Part shown: positions 38,601 to 46,077 of the stretch, in pieces
Numbering within the stretch: position 1 is the first letter of the stretch
Layout: every line of letters begins with the position of its first letter
Origin: Actinernus sp. WN-2022
Lineage: Eukaryota; Cnidaria; Anthozoa; Actiniaria; Actinernidae
DNA: 64,000 nucleotides
Assembly: GCA_030867875.1 (NCBI GenBank)
Contig: JAOWCC010001501.1
Span: forward strand, 32,012,792-32,076,791
Reading direction: 5' to 3'
Translations under genes and position numbers: made by a program
Notes under the pieces: model-generated
The model's input: only the letters and a program-made list of their open reading frames with translations
Told to the model about the DNA's origin: nothing
Database searches by the model: none

Positions 38601-39817
38601 AGAGATAAATGAAATTTTATAAACATCCACATTATATTTGAGGCTTATATCGCTCAGTGATTTTACCAAATATTTTAATTAAATCAGAAAATTCATTCAC
38701 AAGGATAAAGAAATGACAGAACATTCCCTGGTAAACCTCTATAACTCATAGATGCAACACTCAAATCAAGAAAACAAATACTATTCAACTATTCACTTGA
38801 TGTATAATTGATATTGATGATAAAAAATAAATGTTAGATCTTTAACTGCTCTGCCACCCTTGCTTCCCACATGCTGGGGAGTGTTGGGGGAGGGGGGTGA
38901 AGGGGGCAGTTGCCCCCCTCTCCCCAGTTCCGGAAGACAGATTGACATAAGTCATCAATGAAAATATTCCAGAATTCATCATTTGCCCCCCCCCCCCCCC
39001 CCCCCCCTCAGTTTCCCCCAATTTTCAGGACCTCCCTACACCCCTGAGTATATGTATGTATACATGACTTTGCATAAATTGATACCTCTTGCCTTACTTA
39101 ACACTTATTTACAACAATAATTAATTATTAGTTATCACATTTATGAATGTGTCTTGGAATGTTAAAGTGCATATAAGCTCTAGTCAGTTATCTTTGACAT
39201 GGATTGTACATGTACATGAAGTCCAACCATAGAATATTTCTTGATTTGGATGTTGCATCTAAGAGATATAAAGGCTTATATTTCAAATATGCTAATGATG
39301 TGATGTCATCACCAACATCACTTATTATACAAAAGCATGCTGGTAGAGCCAAATTACCTATCTTTAAATTCTAAGTTATATTTGAAGCTTATCAAAGTGA
39401 TTTTACAAAAAAAAATGTAAATTAGAAAATAGCTTAATTCACAAGCACAAAGAAATTCAGCAAATGTCAGTGATGACATCACATCATTAGCATATTGGAA
39501 ATATAAACCTTTATATCTCGTAGACACAACACCCAAATCAATAAATATTCTACCATTGGACTATCCACTTCATGTACAATCGATATCAAAGATAACTGGC
39601 TAGGGCTTATATGCACTTTAAGGGTTAAAAGTTACCATCGCTATTGCCTGGAATCCTATTTCTTTCATATCTGTCAATCAAAAAAGGAAAGTAATTAGTA
39701 AGTATCAAATATATTTAGCTTTGCAACTAATTGGGACACTAGTCCTACGATTTTACGTCCTTATCTGAGAAGACGTGAAGGTCTAACCATTTGCAGTTGT
39801 TTCACAATGGCAGCACC

Positions 39818-39856
<39 letters not shown>

Positions 39857-42545
39857 CCGGGGCTTGAACCCGCAACCTTCCACTCAACAGACCAGAGCTT
39901 AACCACTGAGCTAACCGGGAGGCGGAAGAAAATAGAGTACAATAAATAAATAAAGACCCATAATTTTAAGCAAATGCTGTAAAGGCCCAGGGTCCAGCAG
40001 TGTTCATTCTAGAAATCAAGTGAAGTGGGACAATAATTGTGTCCCATTTGTCATGTCATATGAGACAATTTTACCCAAACATGATTGAACCATTATAGTT
40101 AATAGAGTGGAATAGTTATGAAACCAAGCGACCTTCTTTGTTATATGTCTTTGTCCGCTTTTTTCAATCGTGACCGTGCACAAAACACAATAGATATTGG
40201 AATATGTTAATCAATCAGCCAATAGAAATATGTGGGTTCAGTCGTCCAGGGAACGCTAATGAACTATGACCATACACAATCTTTTGTCTTACCCCCTTCC
40301 AACATAAATTGCAATGCCTTTGTTAGCCCCTTTGAAGTTTGCCAGGTTTCCAAACCATTCCACTCAATTAACTATGGTTGAACAAGCATAAAATATCTAC
40401 GTCTAATATATAAACAACAAAGAGTGTGCACATTCTAGAAAATACAATGTAGTTGTGTGTTTTGTAAATGGAAATGGTTGCTTGGCTCCTCACAAAATTC
40501 ATTCTACATTACAATTGAATTTTTTTGGCAGATAATAGTGTTTGCAAATTAATTGAAGGGCTGTGTGCAATAAGGGCATAAGTAACTCCAGTTCAAATTC
40601 TAAATTCTCCCTTACAAAACAAAGAATTTGGAGAATTGATAATGTGATCAGGAGTCACTTACACCCTTGTTGCACAGACCCCTTCAAAAAATAATTACTC
40701 TGGCTGCCTGTGGCAGGCACGAGTCTAAATCTGCAGGCCATTTTTTTTTTGTTCGGTGCAACAAAATTTCTGCGCATGCGTTAAATTATGCATTAATTGT
40801 TGGTGCTAATAGATTTCTCTCCAGTCCAGTTCTGCCGACGCTATTCTTGTTTGAGGTACGTTTCGTAGGTTTTATGCCACATTTCATTTTACTCTCGGTC
40901 ATAATACATACCAACGCAAACACCGTGATAGGGAAGGCCAACACAAAAATATTTTCGACCGTGTTTCTGGCTGGTTTACCGATCTCGTTTTATAACAAAT
41001 GAAGGTGGACTTAGAGTACAGATGCAACCAAGTGTCCCATGTAAACAAAGTTTTTACAAAAGTTGGCGTGAAAATAGAGCAAAATTGCACCCTAGGATGA
41101 ACACTGGTTCAGGGGGCTGCAAACCCCCCTCCCCCCCAATTAGTTTGCAACAGTCCCCCTATAACTTGCTTAATCCCCTTTTTACAAAATGCTAGATCTG
41201 CCCCTGCTGTCAATATTATGAATGTTATATAAACAATAATTTCCTTGCAATAGCTATTGTGGCAATGGAATAGTGCACTGATATTTGATTGAGGATAATC
41301 TCTCACATTCCAAGAACCGAATTTACAGGAACAGATGTCCAAGGACAGATACATGTATCAGACAGTGCATTATTTCAAAGCCATGAAGTAGGTTTAATTT
41401 ATTTTCTTTACAACTCTTATTATCTTTTAGTATCTCATTTCCATGCTGAGTTTACATTCAGAATTTGAACCTTGGTTCTGATTGGATAAACTACTCATTA
41501 GGATGTAAGAGTAATTTTCATTGGCATATCAATGGCCCAACAAACATGTCAAACCAGTTTTGCTGGGCCATTATATTGATAAGTCAATGAAAATTACCAT
41601 TAGGTCTTAATGAGTAGATCACCCAATCAAGGCTGCAAGGTTCAAATTCTGAACCTAAAGTCAGCATGGAAGTGAGATTCTCAATGGCCGAGGCCCTTCT
41701 AACCATGCACTCCTCTCAATCTCTGTTTGTAGGAGAACTACTTGCTATGAGAAAGTCCGGGCTGGGGTATTGGTGCAATTTTTTTTTTTGGAGGGAAGTA
41801 GCTGTTTAAAATGGCTGCTACATCAAGGGCAAAATTACATGAGGCGGGCTTATAAGCCCTGTTTGCCAGGCTGGCCCTGTAATTGCAGAGTTAATTTTTG
41901 CTGTGTTCCACAGCCAAGGCGGGCCAGAGCCTTATTTTCTTTGGTTTTCAAATCTCCTTCCACGGATAGCAAAGGAGATTAGAAAATCAAAGAAAATAAC
42001 GCTCTGCTCGCAAGGTAGTACCAAACGCGCCAGCCTGGTAAATCAACGAACATTGTGCATTATTATTAAACACTGTAAACTTACTCTTCTAGATCGACAG
42101 GGTCGCTTTCAGAGCCAAACAAATTTCCTGCGGCAGAAGCAAAATTAGAAAATACACCAGTTAGGGCATCTTTGAAGTCTAGCAATCTCCCTTGAACTTC
42201 CCCCGATTCTTGGGAATACGAATATTTAGAATCCAGGGAAACATTTAAAACAGCAGAATCACCCAATTGACTTAGATCTTTTGCAACTTGCGAATTGAAA
42301 TCTTCTAAGTAAGAACTTCTCGGCTTTGATAAAATTTGTTTGCCGTCTCCATTTTCAGTGTTCTGAGGGAAATACTTCATGGGTTCAGAAGCAGATCTTC
42401 TTTGAGCTCTTTCCTTCTTGTGCTTCCCTGGATCACTTATTACAGCACTAGTTAGAGTATTCACGAGTTCGTGGTCTGGGTCCGATTGGTATCGTTTTTC
42501 GTTCGCCTTGCGCTGTCTCTTGGCCTTTAGCCTTCTGGCAGACAT
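14463..42545 (-). CDS. Roc-COR-death domain protein (Roco family), 11 exons
   Basis: Joined exons: 42545-42085, 39670-39636, 37425-37276, 35849-34740, 29093-28782, 27946-27487, 27096-26628, 26046-26010, 23103-22867, 16312-16235, 14659-14463. All introns are GT-AG, phases agree at all ten junctions, and the sum is 3546 nt (1181 aa). Roc GTPase: P-loop GQARTGKTS 201-209, switch region about STVGIT 225-230, WDFAGQ 340-345, THSD 548-551, with about 150 residues of low-complexity sequence between the last two. COR region about 587-930. Cys/His cluster 932-959 (CPVC, CKNH, CC, CMH). Helical segment 1013-1090. Death domain 1092-1181 with W1121 and LGV 1128-1130. Roco proteins couple GTP binding by Roc to dimerisation through COR; a death domain usually binds other death domains in cytoplasmic signalling. 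The LRRs of LRRK/MFHAS1 and the kinase of DAPK are not visible. The exon joins are inferred from sequence alone; extra or alternative exons are possible. Confidence 0.85.
14786..15881. repeat. 12 x 94-bp palindromic satellite
   Basis: Centres TGTACTTGAGTACA lie near 14817, 14911, 15005, 15099, 15193, 15278, 15372, 15466, 15560, 15654, 15748 and 15842. The spacing is 94 bp except one 85-bp interval, where a 9-bp piece of the spacer is missing. In each unit about 31 bp on each side of a TTGA centre form a perfect inverted repeat (arm contains GATTTTACGAAGGTATACAG). Units are almost identical. It lies in the last intron of the Roc-COR-death gene. Confidence 0.95.
15882..16234. other. Intron sequence, no other feature
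   Basis: Remainder of the last intron beside the palindromic array. Nothing recognisable. Confidence 0.5.
16235..16312 (-). CDS. Roc-COR-death gene, exon 10 (death domain helix 1)
   Basis: 78 nt, phase 1 to 1, encoding GPLLPENGLVRQLQYDK and RKELTQALS. The latter half forms the first helix of the death domain completed by exon 11. Acceptor CTGTTTACAG, donor CTGTCAG|GTTTGT. Confidence 0.75.
16335..16590. repeat. Degenerate 12-bp minisatellite (ACGCATTACGTC)
   Basis: About 20 variants of ACGCATTACGTC / ACGCATTACATC in tandem. It lies in the intron between exons 9 and 10, just upstream (in gene sense) of exon 10. Some units contain ACGTCA, the core of a CRE-like site, probably by chance. Confidence 0.75.
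16650..18475. other. Intron sequence, no gene seen
   Basis: AT-rich intron of the Roc-COR-death gene. Short frames only; no domain or clear repeat found. Confidence 0.45.
18485..18589. mobile_element. 105-bp hairpin element, 9-bp TSD
   Basis: Ends TACCCTGCGAGCAGAGG and CCTCTGCTCGCAGGGTA; almost the whole unit is a hairpin. An exact 9-bp duplication, GATTTCGCT, flanks it (18476-18484 and 18590-18598). Same family as 56098-56186. A 9-bp duplication fits Mutator-like elements. Confidence 0.9.
18779..18917. repeat. MITE with AGTGATTTTCATAAACC ends
   Basis: Inverted ends of about 27 bp (AGTGATTTTCATAAACCTG / CAGGTTTATGAAAATCACT). Confidence 0.75.
19436..19515. repeat. Short hairpin
   Basis: GCTAATTAGGATGAAC pairs with GTTTCATCCTAATTA across a loop of about 30 bases. 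Confidence 0.5.
19741..19893 (-). CDS. Candidate orphan first exon
   Basis: ATG at 19893 opens 51 codons (MLFEAAFRNARTEPALEGFG, then VVVYLDKVQDLESDV and SKFVDSGTKY) ending at a strong donor, TAT|GTAAGT, in phase 0. The composition looks coding. I do not recognise the product and found no matching downstream exon. The phase does not fit exons 10 or 11 of the surrounding gene. It could be a nested minus-strand gene in that intron, or chance. Confidence 0.3.
20068..20170. repeat. Hairpin MITE (CTCGGGCTTTGCCCTCGA centre)
   Basis: GTTTAAAACAC...GTGTTTTATCAAG pairs with CTTGATAAAACAC...GTGTTTTAAAC around a CTCGGGCTTTGCCCTCGA centre. Confidence 0.75.
20171..21699. other. Intron sequence, no confirmed gene
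   Basis: A minus-strand frame of 51 codons (21355-21200, starting MATERRLRRWVILQLLP) looks mildly coding but has no support. Nothing else recognisable. Confidence 0.35.
21740..22262. repeat. Degenerate G/C-rich repeat with GGGGCATTTG motif
   Basis: The motif GGGGCATTTG or its complement recurs about six times, with C-runs near 21765 and 21871. Left ...AAATGCCCACCC and right GGGTGGGGCAT... are inverted. It resembles, in style only, the G/C-run elements at 11084 and 31636. Confidence 0.5.
22263..22866. other. Intron sequence with a short inverted repeat
   Basis: GGACGTTATCTGA (about 22593) and TCAGATAACGTCC (about 22664) are inverted. No gene. Confidence 0.45.
22867..23103 (-). CDS. Roc-COR-death gene, exon 9 (helical segment)
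   Basis: Residues 1012-1091. Strongly helical by eye: DVANKLAEIL, LDVVKKVRGFCKYLKRNNRL, DIVMSLRQTLP. This could be a second death-fold domain or a linker; I cannot assign a family. Acceptor TCTGTGTTTAG, donor ACAACAG|GTATAT. Confidence 0.75.
23150..24506. repeat. ~19-bp minisatellite (GACCACTGGTGAGTGCAGT)
   Basis: About 70 units with alternating variants (GTGCAGT, GTGGAAT, and a 20-bp form with CCAACTGG). It lies in the intron between exons 8 and 9. The unit lacks stops in minus-strand reading, and its length not being a multiple of three carries each frame through all phases, so long frames of 352-445 codons appear. These are not proteins. Confidence 0.95.
24686..25931. mobile_element. 1246-bp foldback element, 9-bp TSD
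   Basis: Ends TACCCTGGATTCCAGAGG and CCTCTGGAACCCAGAGTA begin arms of about 200 bp. An exact 9-bp duplication, GTGTTGGAC, flanks it (24677-24685 and 25932-25940). The interior has no gene. The TACCCTG start resembles the hairpins at 18485 and 56098. It sits in the same intron as the minisatellite. Confidence 0.9.
26010..26046 (-). CDS. Roc-COR-death gene, exon 8 (37-nt micro-exon)
   Basis: DMGCTADGVLLR plus one base. Acceptor TTGTCACCAACAG, donor GAGAG|GTATGG. It converts phase 0 to phase 1, exactly what is needed to join exon 7 to exon 9; joining 7 to 9 directly hits a stop. Confidence 0.65.
26047..26627. other. Intron 7, no gene
   Basis: Only short inverted segments (TTATGCTAAA / TTTAGCATAA near 26165 and 26327). 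Nothing else. Confidence 0.4.
26628..27096 (-). CDS. Roc-COR-death gene, exon 7 (COR end, Cys/His cluster)
   Basis: Residues 843-999. After the last COR strands (FYLGSKKNFSLMVTCDL) comes a helix and a cluster C932-x2-C935-x8-C944-x2-H947-x3-CC-x4-C957-x-H959, which could bind zinc. Acceptor TTTCTCCCAAAG, donor GAAGAG|GTACAT, phase 0. Confidence 0.85.
27125..27163. repeat. GA-rich microsatellite
   Basis: Run of GAAAGAGA units just inside intron 6, about 30 bp from the exon 7 acceptor. Confidence 0.7.
27487..27946 (-). CDS. Roc-COR-death gene, exon 6 (COR core)
   Basis: Residues 690-843. Starts VILDPQWLAEMFASIITV, the COR 'dPqwL' motif, and contains LLCKWHRPDGSQVFLVPSML and GFFPRFLFLLVEW, both matching COR consensus blocks. 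Donor GCAAG|GTATTG, phase 2. Confidence 0.9.
27973..28202. repeat. ~54-bp tandem repeat in intron 5
   Basis: About five copies of GTGACTTCTAGGGTAGGGGT followed by GGGGTGATTTGATAAGTAC, with small indels. Confidence 0.85.
28203..28781. other. Intron 5 remainder, no gene
   Basis: Nothing recognisable beyond a short purine-rich patch near 28440. Confidence 0.4.
28782..29093 (-). CDS. Roc-COR-death gene, exon 5 (start of COR)
   Basis: Residues 586-690. Reads VDNSCAGKDPEDQNIKKLR, then IPIRWLQFEKTVASL, then ARDVCRIVTEQEFRTLLNYL. The W-x2-FE and LL-x-LH pattern is typical of the start of a COR domain. Acceptor TTAACTTTAG, donor CAGTTAG|GTAAAG. Confidence 0.85.
29701..30798. mobile_element. 1.1-kb satellite-TIR element nested in the 29.4-kb element
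   Basis: Inverted ends start GGCATGTAC and run into tandem CCGGAACGACCGAAACCAC-type repeats, then AACCGTTATTAAAACTGT on both sides. The flanks CATATTTTC and CATATTCTC match at 8 of 9 bases, consistent with an aged 9-bp duplication. No gene inside. Confidence 0.8.
31264..31637. repeat. Direct tandem duplication, ~190 bp
   Basis: CATGACTTTAGCA...CAGACTGATTGTCTGGT is present twice in a row with a few substitutions. A partial third copy (TATCGAAGGGGTTTATCGTT) continues after the inserted element at 32288. Confidence 0.85.
31636..32279. mobile_element. G/C-run-ended element, 8-bp TSD
   Basis: Ends are CCCAGGGGG... and ...CCCCCGGG, with inner inverted blocks such as CCATAAAAATAGACGGGGGT. An exact 8-bp duplication, TGTCTGGT, flanks it (31628-31635 and 32280-32287). 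TATCTTTTAGGGGT recurs inside. hAT-like by duplication length. Confidence 0.85.
34016..34739. other. Intron 4 remainder, no gene
   Basis: Nothing recognisable. Confidence 0.4.
34740..35849 (-). CDS. Roc-COR-death gene, exon 4 (rest of Roc)
   Basis: Residues 216-586. Begins EDFNPNEDSTVGIT (switch I region), then a low-complexity insert, then TTWDFAGQPAYSATHPVF (G3), LELWMSSI, a Ser-rich insert of about 130 residues, and PPVFLVCTHSDEPF (G4). Acceptor ATTGGTGTAG, donor TATACAG|GTACAT. Confidence 0.9.
36181..36338. repeat. Hairpin MITE (TAGCCCACTTTTGATATATG)
   Basis: Ends of about 30 bp are inverted, including GCTTCACTTG / CAAGTGAAGC. The bases just before it (GTGATCAGGAGTCACTTACA, about 36138) recur at about 40644. 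Confidence 0.7.
36386..37093. mobile_element. 708-bp foldback element, ~240-bp arms
   Basis: Ends (G)TAGCCTGGGAAA and TTTCCCAGGCTA. CCATCAAG is duplicated at the flanks (36378-36385 and 37094-37101), i.e. 8 of 9 bases if the TIR starts at T. The arms match the MITE at 8804-8955. Lies in the intron between exons 3 and 4. Confidence 0.85.
37276..37425 (-). CDS. Roc-COR-death gene, exon 3 (P-loop)
   Basis: Residues 166-216. Contains RRLLVMVVGQARTGKTS, a beta strand followed by the GxxxxGKT/S phosphate-binding loop. Acceptor TGTGTTAAG, donor TTAGAG|GTGAAG, phase 1 to phase 1. Confidence 0.85.
38449..38823. repeat. Palindromic MITE, copy 1
   Basis: Inverted outer parts (ATCAATATCAATTCTACATC-type) with inner GATTTGAGTGTTGCAT. 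Same family as 39166-39617. Confidence 0.65.
39166..39617. mobile_element. Palindromic MITE, copy 2, TTAA-flanked
   Basis: Ends AGTGCATATAAGC and GCTTATATGCACT, with TTAA on both sides (39162-39165 and 39618-39621). TTAA targets are used by piggyBac and Kolobok groups. Its right side lies only 14 bp from the exon 2 donor of the Roc-COR-death gene. Confidence 0.7.
39636..39670 (-). CDS. Roc-COR-death gene, exon 2 (35-nt micro-exon)
   Basis: Acceptor TTGATTGACAG and donor GATG|GTAACT. It takes phase 2 and leaves phase 1, adding about 12 residues (EYERNRIPGNSD). The evidence is splice sites plus perfect phase fit to both neighbours; there is no domain to confirm it. Confidence 0.6.
39725..39924 (-). 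repeat. tRNA-derived SINE
   Basis: On the minus strand a tRNA-like head has a Pol III A box (TAGCTCAGTGG, 39913-39903) and B box (GGTTCAAGCCC, 39870-39860) 33 bp apart. The head continues into a non-tRNA body instead of ending in a tRNA acceptor stem, so this is a SINE, not a tRNA gene. Intron 1 of the Roc-COR-death gene. Confidence 0.7.
40696..40848 (+). mobile_element. Helentron-like 5' end fragment
   Basis: Matches 43004-43162 base for base with few changes (TACTCTGGCTGCCTGTGGC, CTGCGCATGCGTTAAATTA, GACGCTATTCT). No matching 3' end is nearby. Confidence 0.65.
41431..41681. repeat. Hairpin MITE, ~100-bp arms
   Basis: ATCTCATTTCCATGCTGA...CAGAATTTGAACCTT pairs with AAGGTTCAAATTCTGA...TCAGCATGGAAGTGAGAT. 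Confidence 0.75.
41866..42041. repeat. Hairpin repeat next to exon 1
   Basis: TATTTTCTTTGGTTTTC (41931) pairs with GAAAATCAAAGAAAATA (41982); outer GCCAGGCTGG pairs with CCAGCCTGG. About 45 bp from the exon 1 donor. Confidence 0.6.
42085..42545 (-). CDS. Roc-COR-death gene, exon 1 (start codon)
   Basis: Encodes residues 1-153 from ATG at 42545. The start is very basic (ARRLKAKRQRKANEKR), then Ser/Gln-rich and probably disordered, ending in an ALTGVFSNFASAAGNLFG stretch. Donor GAAGA|GTAAGT, phase 2. No LRR repeats or signal peptide. An upstream non-coding exon is possible; no promoter motif is obvious in 42546-43003. Confidence 0.75.
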
Positions 42546-43003
42546 CTCAGGCGTTTAAATGAGCTATATTGCTACAGCACTAATACTTTTGAGAACTTCA
42601 GTTCTAACTTGTTACTGCACCCGACCGTAGCGTAGAAATATCACTGTACATTCGGGAGACCTGGACACGCGTATGCATGTATACCGTAAGGTTTATATTG
42701 GATTTTCCTGCTTCCAAGAAGTCGAACACGAAGATCGCCTCGATCAGATCTACATGGCTTTGGTGAATTATCCACAATCTTCAAAGTCACAACTTCAATG
42801 AAGTACTTAAACCGGCCTTTAAACCTTCTTTTTCACTCTTTAGCTGTTTCGGTTGGGTATTTCCCTTTAGGCTTTAGCATTTCTTACGTTTGATTTTTTA
42901 CGTAAAAAGTTTGTTTGCTCGGATGTTGACAGTTCCGAGTGACGCAAGGGAAATGTACCTCGATGTGGTGCCTCGATGTCCGCGTGTCGTGGTGTTTTCT
43001 AGT
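42546..43003. other. 5' region of the Roc-COR-death gene
   Basis: Holds the presumed promoter. I see no TATA box or Inr at a convincing place and no CpG island. Confidence 0.3.
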
Positions 43004-43582
43004 TACTCGGGCTGCCTGTGGCAGGCACGAGTCTAAATATATCTGCAGGTCGTTTTTTTTTGTTCCGTGCAACAATTTCTGCGCATGCGTTAAATTATGC
43101 ATTAATTGTTGGCGCTAATAGATTTCTCTCCAGTCCAGTCGCCAGATTCTGCAGACGCTATTCTGTATGGTTGCCGGATTGTTGCAATATTCAGTAAACC
43201 TATTTTACATTCAGTAAACCCGATTTTATATTCAATAAACAGGTTTTATATTCAGTAAACCATTTCATATTCAGTAAAACCGATTTTATATTCAATAAAC
43301 AGGTTTTATATTCAGTAAACCGATTTTATATTCAATAAATCCGATTTTATATTCAATAAACAAGTTTTATATTCAGTAAACCGGATTTATATTCGATAGA
43401 AACGATTTACGTTCAACGTTTTAGTTCAATAAATTATTGCTTAATATGTTCAATCCTCAATCCATTATTTATTCAGTAAACGCCATTTATATATATTCAA
43501 TACCTATTTTATTCAGTAAGCACCATTTATATTCAATAATTTCTGCAGTCCAACATGGTCAGCGGAAGACGAAATTCGTGGG

Positions 43583-43792
43583 TAGCTACTTCGTGTAACG
43601 TACACAAAGAGTATTGTGGGAGGTCACTAAACAACAAATATATAAATATATAACTATAATAAATATAATGCTTCTTTAATGCTCCTTTAGACTAATACAA
43701 ACCCTACCCCTACATTTAAAAAAAACCTAACCGTCAACTACGGGTTCAATACTCTTTGTGTACGTTACACGAAGTACCTGGAAGTACCTAGG
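43583..43792. mobile_element. 210-bp MITE, 9-10-bp TSD
   Basis: Inverted CTACTTCGTGTAACGTACAC ends. The duplication AATTCGTGG(G) lies at 43573-43582 and 43793-43802. The opposite arm of the host element (about 44725-44745, inverted) lacks the insert and serves as an empty site. Confidence 0.8.
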
Positions 43793-44962
43793 AATTCGTG
43801 GGTCACTTTTCGGAACAAGATGGCGGGTGATCACCCAAGCTTGCACGAGATCGAAGACTGAGTGGCGAAGAGAGGGGTTAGTAGAGCAGTAGCTGCAGTC
43901 AGAAGTGTTTCTACTAATGATCTAACTCAGGATTCCTCGAGAAGCTTAGTTTCAGGTACTATGATGGTTCACTTCTATTTATGATATAGACCGACTTGGC
44001 TATCGACACTATCCTCTGTAGGTTTGGCAGTCCATGTCCCTTTATCAAGAAACATAGCTGGAATGGTAGGTCGTTCCCGTGATCTGCTCCGTGCACATGT
44101 GGTAGACATGGCCGGAACGCTGTGTCTGGTTTGTTGTCGCAGGGTCCAAAGCGTCGAAGACCGCTTGGTCACCAATACGTACACTGCGTACAAATCAAAG
44201 GTGAAACATCCTGAACTGAGAAAAAGACACTTGAAGTAGCCTGTGCCGACTAGGTGGATCCATCAGAATTTGCTGACGATGATAGGAACAGCCCTTGGAT
44301 GTGAAATCCCTTGGGTGTGAAAGCCTTGTAGGGGACTTCGTGTCCTAGTGTTTTCCCACCTGCCTTTTTGGCGAATCTTGAAATAAATAAATAAAGCTCT
44401 CGGGTAATTCAAGATTATCCTTTTGGGGAAAATGACATCTTGTTTTCCGGAACTTTGGACCCTGCGACAACGAAACAGACACTGCGTTCCCGGCCATGGC
44501 TACCTACCATATTCCAGCTATGTTTATTGATGAAGGGATAGTGCAGTGATAGCGAAATCGGTCTATATCATATATATTTGTAAGCTTAATTGAACCATCA
44601 TCAGTACCTGAAGATAAGCTTCTCGAGGAATCCTGAGTTAGATCATTAGTGGGAACACTTCTGATAGCAGCTACTCCTCTCCTTATCTCAATAAGCAAGT
44701 CACGTGATACAAATGGCGCGCGAATTTCGTCTTCCGCTGACCATATTGGACTGCAGAAATTATTGAATATAAATGAAATTTACTGAATAAAATAATAGGG
44801 TTGAATATAAATGGCGTTTACTGAATAAATAATGGGTTGAGGATTGAACATATTAAGCAATAATTTATTGAACTAAAACGTTGAACGTAAATCGTTTCTA
44901 TTGAATATAAATCCAGTTTACTGAATATAAAACTTGTTTATTGAATATAAAATCGGGTTTAT

Positions 44963-46037
44963 TACTCGGGCTGCCTGTGGCAGCGCCGAGTCTTAAAATG
45001 CAAGTCGTTATTTTTTTTTTTTTTATTCAGTGTAGCACGCGATCTGCGCATGCGTTAAAGGTCAAATTCACACCAATCAGATTGCACTGTGCTGGTCACG
45101 CAACAATCGCCAGGTTAATGTATTTACAGAATTTAATACAGTAAATCAAAATGGTCGACCCGCGAGGGCGAAAGCCTTCCAACAGGCTCAGGATATTTCA
45201 ACTGGCGCTCTTGTTGACCATAAAAATACATGAACAACCAGGAGCCGTAATACATTCGATCAGCGCTGTTTGGACAGATCCAAGTGTACATTTAGAAACG
45301 TAAGCGAAATACAATATCCAAACACGTTTGGATATCAACGGGTATCGAATTATCATCAAAGGTTAGATCTCGTCAGGCGCGCTCAGATAAGAAAGTTCAA
45401 AGCTCTCAGACAAGGCGAGACTTTCAATGAGTCATTGTCAGAAATCTATTCCATCGTGGGCGGTCTTGTACAGCTAAGGCATGTTTTACGACAGAATAAC
45501 TAGAGTCTTTCTACTGGATTGAGAGCTCGAGACATTATACATGTCGGCTAATATGGAGAAAACTGAAACAAAAAATGAACTTTGACGGCAGAAACCCTCA
45601 TTACTGTGAAGAGGATCAAAATTCAAGTTTTGTAGCTTCAGCTTCAGACTGTCTTCTGCCGTGACTCGTGAGAGAAATTGAAAAAGATCTAGCTGTTTCA
45701 TTCAGACACTGGCAAATTTATTGAAAGCTACGGGATTACTTTATGAGATTATTATTCATTGTGGAATGAAAGGAAACAGGTTAGCTGAAAGTCAATCAAA
45801 TTCAAAGTCTGAGTATGTCATTGTATTGCATTTATACACTTGAATTGCCAGTATTCTGTTGTTCGAATCCTGCGTTATCATAGTCATGCCATAAAAGCGA
45901 TTAATAGACCAGTCTGTTTTTTTTGACGTTCTCACTGGCGAATTAAAGCACGACTTGATACTAAGAGGATTTCAAATGAAAGTGTATTTCATCTTCAATC
46001 TCATGTGGCCCGAGTGAAAGCCCAGATGGGCTCTTGT
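44963..46037 (+). mobile_element. Helentron-like element A1
   Basis: TACTCGGGCTGCC start, CAGATGGGCTCTTGT end, inserted between T and T in an ATT|GAATATAAA repeat unit. 1075 bp. A 77-codon frame at 45270-45503 (starting MDRSKCTFRNVSEIQ) has no known match that I can name and may be captured or chance sequence. Confidence 0.75.
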
Positions 46038-46077
46038 TGAATATAAAATCGGTTTACTGAATATAAAACCTGTTTAT

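Noticed and set aside
39850..39924. Functional tRNA gene on the minus strand
   Set aside because: A and B boxes are present, but the head runs on into a SINE body and no proper acceptor stem closes it.
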